A DNA stretch of 64,000 bases from contig JAURXM010000108.1 of the NCBI GenBank assembly GCA_030654395.1, forward strand, positions 124,001 through 188,000. Reading direction: 5' to 3'. The DNA comes from Aquabacterium sp. GTDB taxonomy: Bacteria > Pseudomonadota > Gammaproteobacteria > Burkholderiales > Burkholderiaceae_C. Both the position numbers and the translations under genes were made by a program. This document shows, piece after piece, positions 62,626-64,000 of the stretch. The notes below the pieces were generated by a model that worked only from the letters and a program-made list of their open reading frames with translations, had not been told where the DNA came from and ran no database searches. Every line of letters starts with the position of its first letter. Positions within the stretch are counted from its first letter, which is position 1.

Positions 62626-64000
62626 CTAGCGCGCCAAGCGCTGGATCTGTTCTGGCAGCGCCCACTTCTGCCCCAACAGGCGTGCCCCGTCATGGCTCAG
62701 GTGCCCGAAATCACGGTAAACGGGCGTGCCGTCGATGGTGGTGGCGCACAGGTCACCGTGGCAGTTGAAGGCATCGAGTTGGATCACGGGGACATCGGCG
62801 CGTCGTTCTAGTTCAGACAACACGGCGCGTACTTGCTGTTGTTGGGCATGTGCTGCACGCAGCGAGAACGAGCAGTCCGCATGGGTCGATGCCATGACGG
62901 TGATCAAACCCAGCGCGTGCCGCTCGGTGCACAGGCCCAAGTCGATGCCCGGGCCCCACAGCGCGGGGGGCGAGACCACGATCACTTTTTTATGCAACTG
63001 ACGCAGCTGGCGCACCACCTCTTGCATGGACCGGGCCAGATCCACCGCGCTGGGGTGCACAAGCTGACCTTGCGCGTTGACCACAGGGTCGTCAAAGTAG
63101 TATTGCCACCGCGAGGACAGTACGACGTAGCGTATCTCGGGGGTGTCGTGCAGGTATTGCAGAACCGACTTGTTGAAGGCCAGGCACTGCGCACCACGCC
63201 CTGCGGGGTCGCCGGGGGCTTGCCGGGCATAGTCCAGCATGGGGGTGCAGACGCTGCGGGTCGCTTGCACCACGCCCCCTAAGCTGGCTTGACCTTGCAG
63301 GGCCGGGATCAGGTGCATGGCATAGCTGTCACCCCAGACCATGGTTTGTGGCTGAGGTGCATCAGCGCATTTATCCCGTGGGGTGAAGTCGGTGTCGTAC
63401 TCGCAGGCGATGCCAAAGCCTTGGTTGGGTCTGAGCAGGTGCGCCCAGTCGCGGTCATCGTGAGGGTGGAGGCGTTGCCACATCAGCCCGGAGGCGATCA
63501 GCAAAGGCAGGCCAATCCACAGCAGACGCTTGGCCAAGGCGCCAGCGGTTTCAATGTGCCGAAATGGTTGCTCGACCAAGATGTAGAGCACATGCGCCAA
63601 GCCCAGTGAACCCAGCAGCAATGCCACACGAACCGGGCTGGGCACGCCGGTGATCCAGATGCTTTTGGCCAAGGCGATCAGCGGCCAGTGAACGAGGTAG
63701 AGCGAATAAGAGCGGTCGCCGATCCAGTGCAGGGGGCGCATCCACAGGCGTGTTGATTGGAGGGCGTGTGAAGGCCACAAGATCAAACCTGCGGTGCACA
63801 GGCACACGAGCACAGCATCGCCGCGTGGGTGAACGGCATCCACGCCCCACAGCAGGCCCAGCGCCATCACACCCAGCATCACCCAGCCTGTGTCCACCTT
63901 GGGTTGAGCCAGGCGTTGCATGGTCGGCAAGGCGCACAGTGAGCCGATCATCAGCTCCCACGCGCGGGTCGGCAGCAAATAGAAGGTGGCGCTGGGGTCT
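62626..64000 (-). CDS. Acyltransferase 3/SGNH fusion protein, 5' end outside window
   Basis: OafA/YrhL-type protein that O-acylates surface polysaccharide. Within the window are several acyltransferase-3 transmembrane helices (from the LPTRAWEL motif through the HWPLIALAKS segment) and then a C-terminal SGNH hydrolase-like domain. It has MVWGDSYAMHL as the GDSx block and a late His in FGHLSHDGARLLG. The open frame continues to base 64000 and the preceding residues (DPSATFYL) are typical of an internal position, so the N-terminal part is missing. The methionine codon read at 63978 is not the true start. Confidence 0.85.
   Translation of the reverse strand, partial: DPSATFYLLPTRAWELMIGSLCALPTMQRLAQPKVDTGWVMLGVMALGLLWGVDAVHPRGDAVLVCLCTAGLILWPSHALQSTRLWMRPLHWIGDRSYSLYLVHWPLIALAKSIWITGVPSPVRVALLLGSLGLAHVLYILVEQPFRHIETAGALAKRLLWIGLPLLIASGLMWQRLHPHDDRDWAHLLRPNQGFGIACEYDTDFTPRDKCADAPQPQTMVWGDSYAMHLIPALQGQASLGGVVQATRSVCTPMLDYARQAPGDPAGRGAQCLAFNKSVLQYLHDTPEIRYVVLSSRWQYYFDDPVVNAQGQLVHPSAVDLARSMQEVVRQLRQLHKKVIVVSPPALWGPGIDLGLCTERHALGLITVMASTHADCSFSLRAAHAQQQQVRAVLSELERRADVPVIQLDAFNCHGDLCATTIDGTPVYRDFGHLSHDGARLLGQKWALPEQIQRLAR

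Overview
The window reads as a GC-rich chromosomal segment of a betaproteobacterium, most likely Burkholderiales of the Comamonadaceae type. This is inferred from the full System I cytochrome c maturation set, the DUF6502/DUF5666 gene pair, PEP-CTERM proteins, a class A RNase P RNA and the general protein style. Coding density is high. The only gene-free stretch over 300 bases (about 60297-60756) holds the RNase P RNA. No tRNA, rRNA, insertion sequence, CRISPR array or phage was seen.

Layout. 1-8900 (+): hydrolase, enoyl-CoA hydratase/isomerase, a hybrid sensor kinase overlapping a P-type ATPase, and a DUF6502/DUF5666 lipoprotein pair. 8858-9946 (-): a DUF898 membrane protein. 10067-24860 (-): a long probable transcription unit. 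It encodes an inner-membrane putative b-type cytochrome, a 24-haem cytochrome c, a giant 35-haem cytochrome c, an outer-membrane beta-barrel and then ccmABCDEFGHI. Divergent from it is an iron-sulfur/FAD oxidoreductase. Together these look like an electron conduit across the whole envelope (extracellular electron transfer) with the haem-attachment machinery next to it. Two almost identical 15-bp palindromes lie upstream of the cytochrome genes. 26391-31718 (+): a Fur-box-led iron uptake operon (tonB, exbB, exbD, siderophore receptor, piuC, PepSY protein).

31743-37131: mixed housekeeping genes (YfcF-like GST, 2OG-Fe dioxygenase, glycine-zipper protein, thioesterase, Atm1-type ABC exporter, degenerate HD-GYP protein). 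37216-40487 (+): a tight three-gene cassette of unknown function. Its last gene has the catalytic and zinc motifs of tRNA-guanine transglycosylase (TGT), making it a divergent TGT/DpdA-type base-exchange enzyme. It is the best candidate here for an undescribed system. 40575-46777: rluE, then an RND efflux operon with a divergent TetR regulator. 47586-52339: metallohydrolase, AraC regulator, a PETase-like polyester hydrolase fused head-to-tail with a shortened lipase-foldase gene, and a solute-binding protein. 52415-55628 (-): a cohesin-domain PEP-CTERM protein beside a dockerin-bearing gingipain-type protease. 55838-64000: pyrC, a potassium channel, cysteine synthase, dsbD, rnpB, an alpha-carbonic anhydrase, a PEP-CTERM protein and a truncated acyltransferase.

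The envelope theme recurs. CcmG/CcmH need reductant, which DsbD (58614-60296) would supply, and the iron-uptake operon beside the cytochromes would serve the heavy haem demand. Start codons were chosen by signal peptides, overlaps and visible ribosome binding sites. Several non-ATG starts are inferred.
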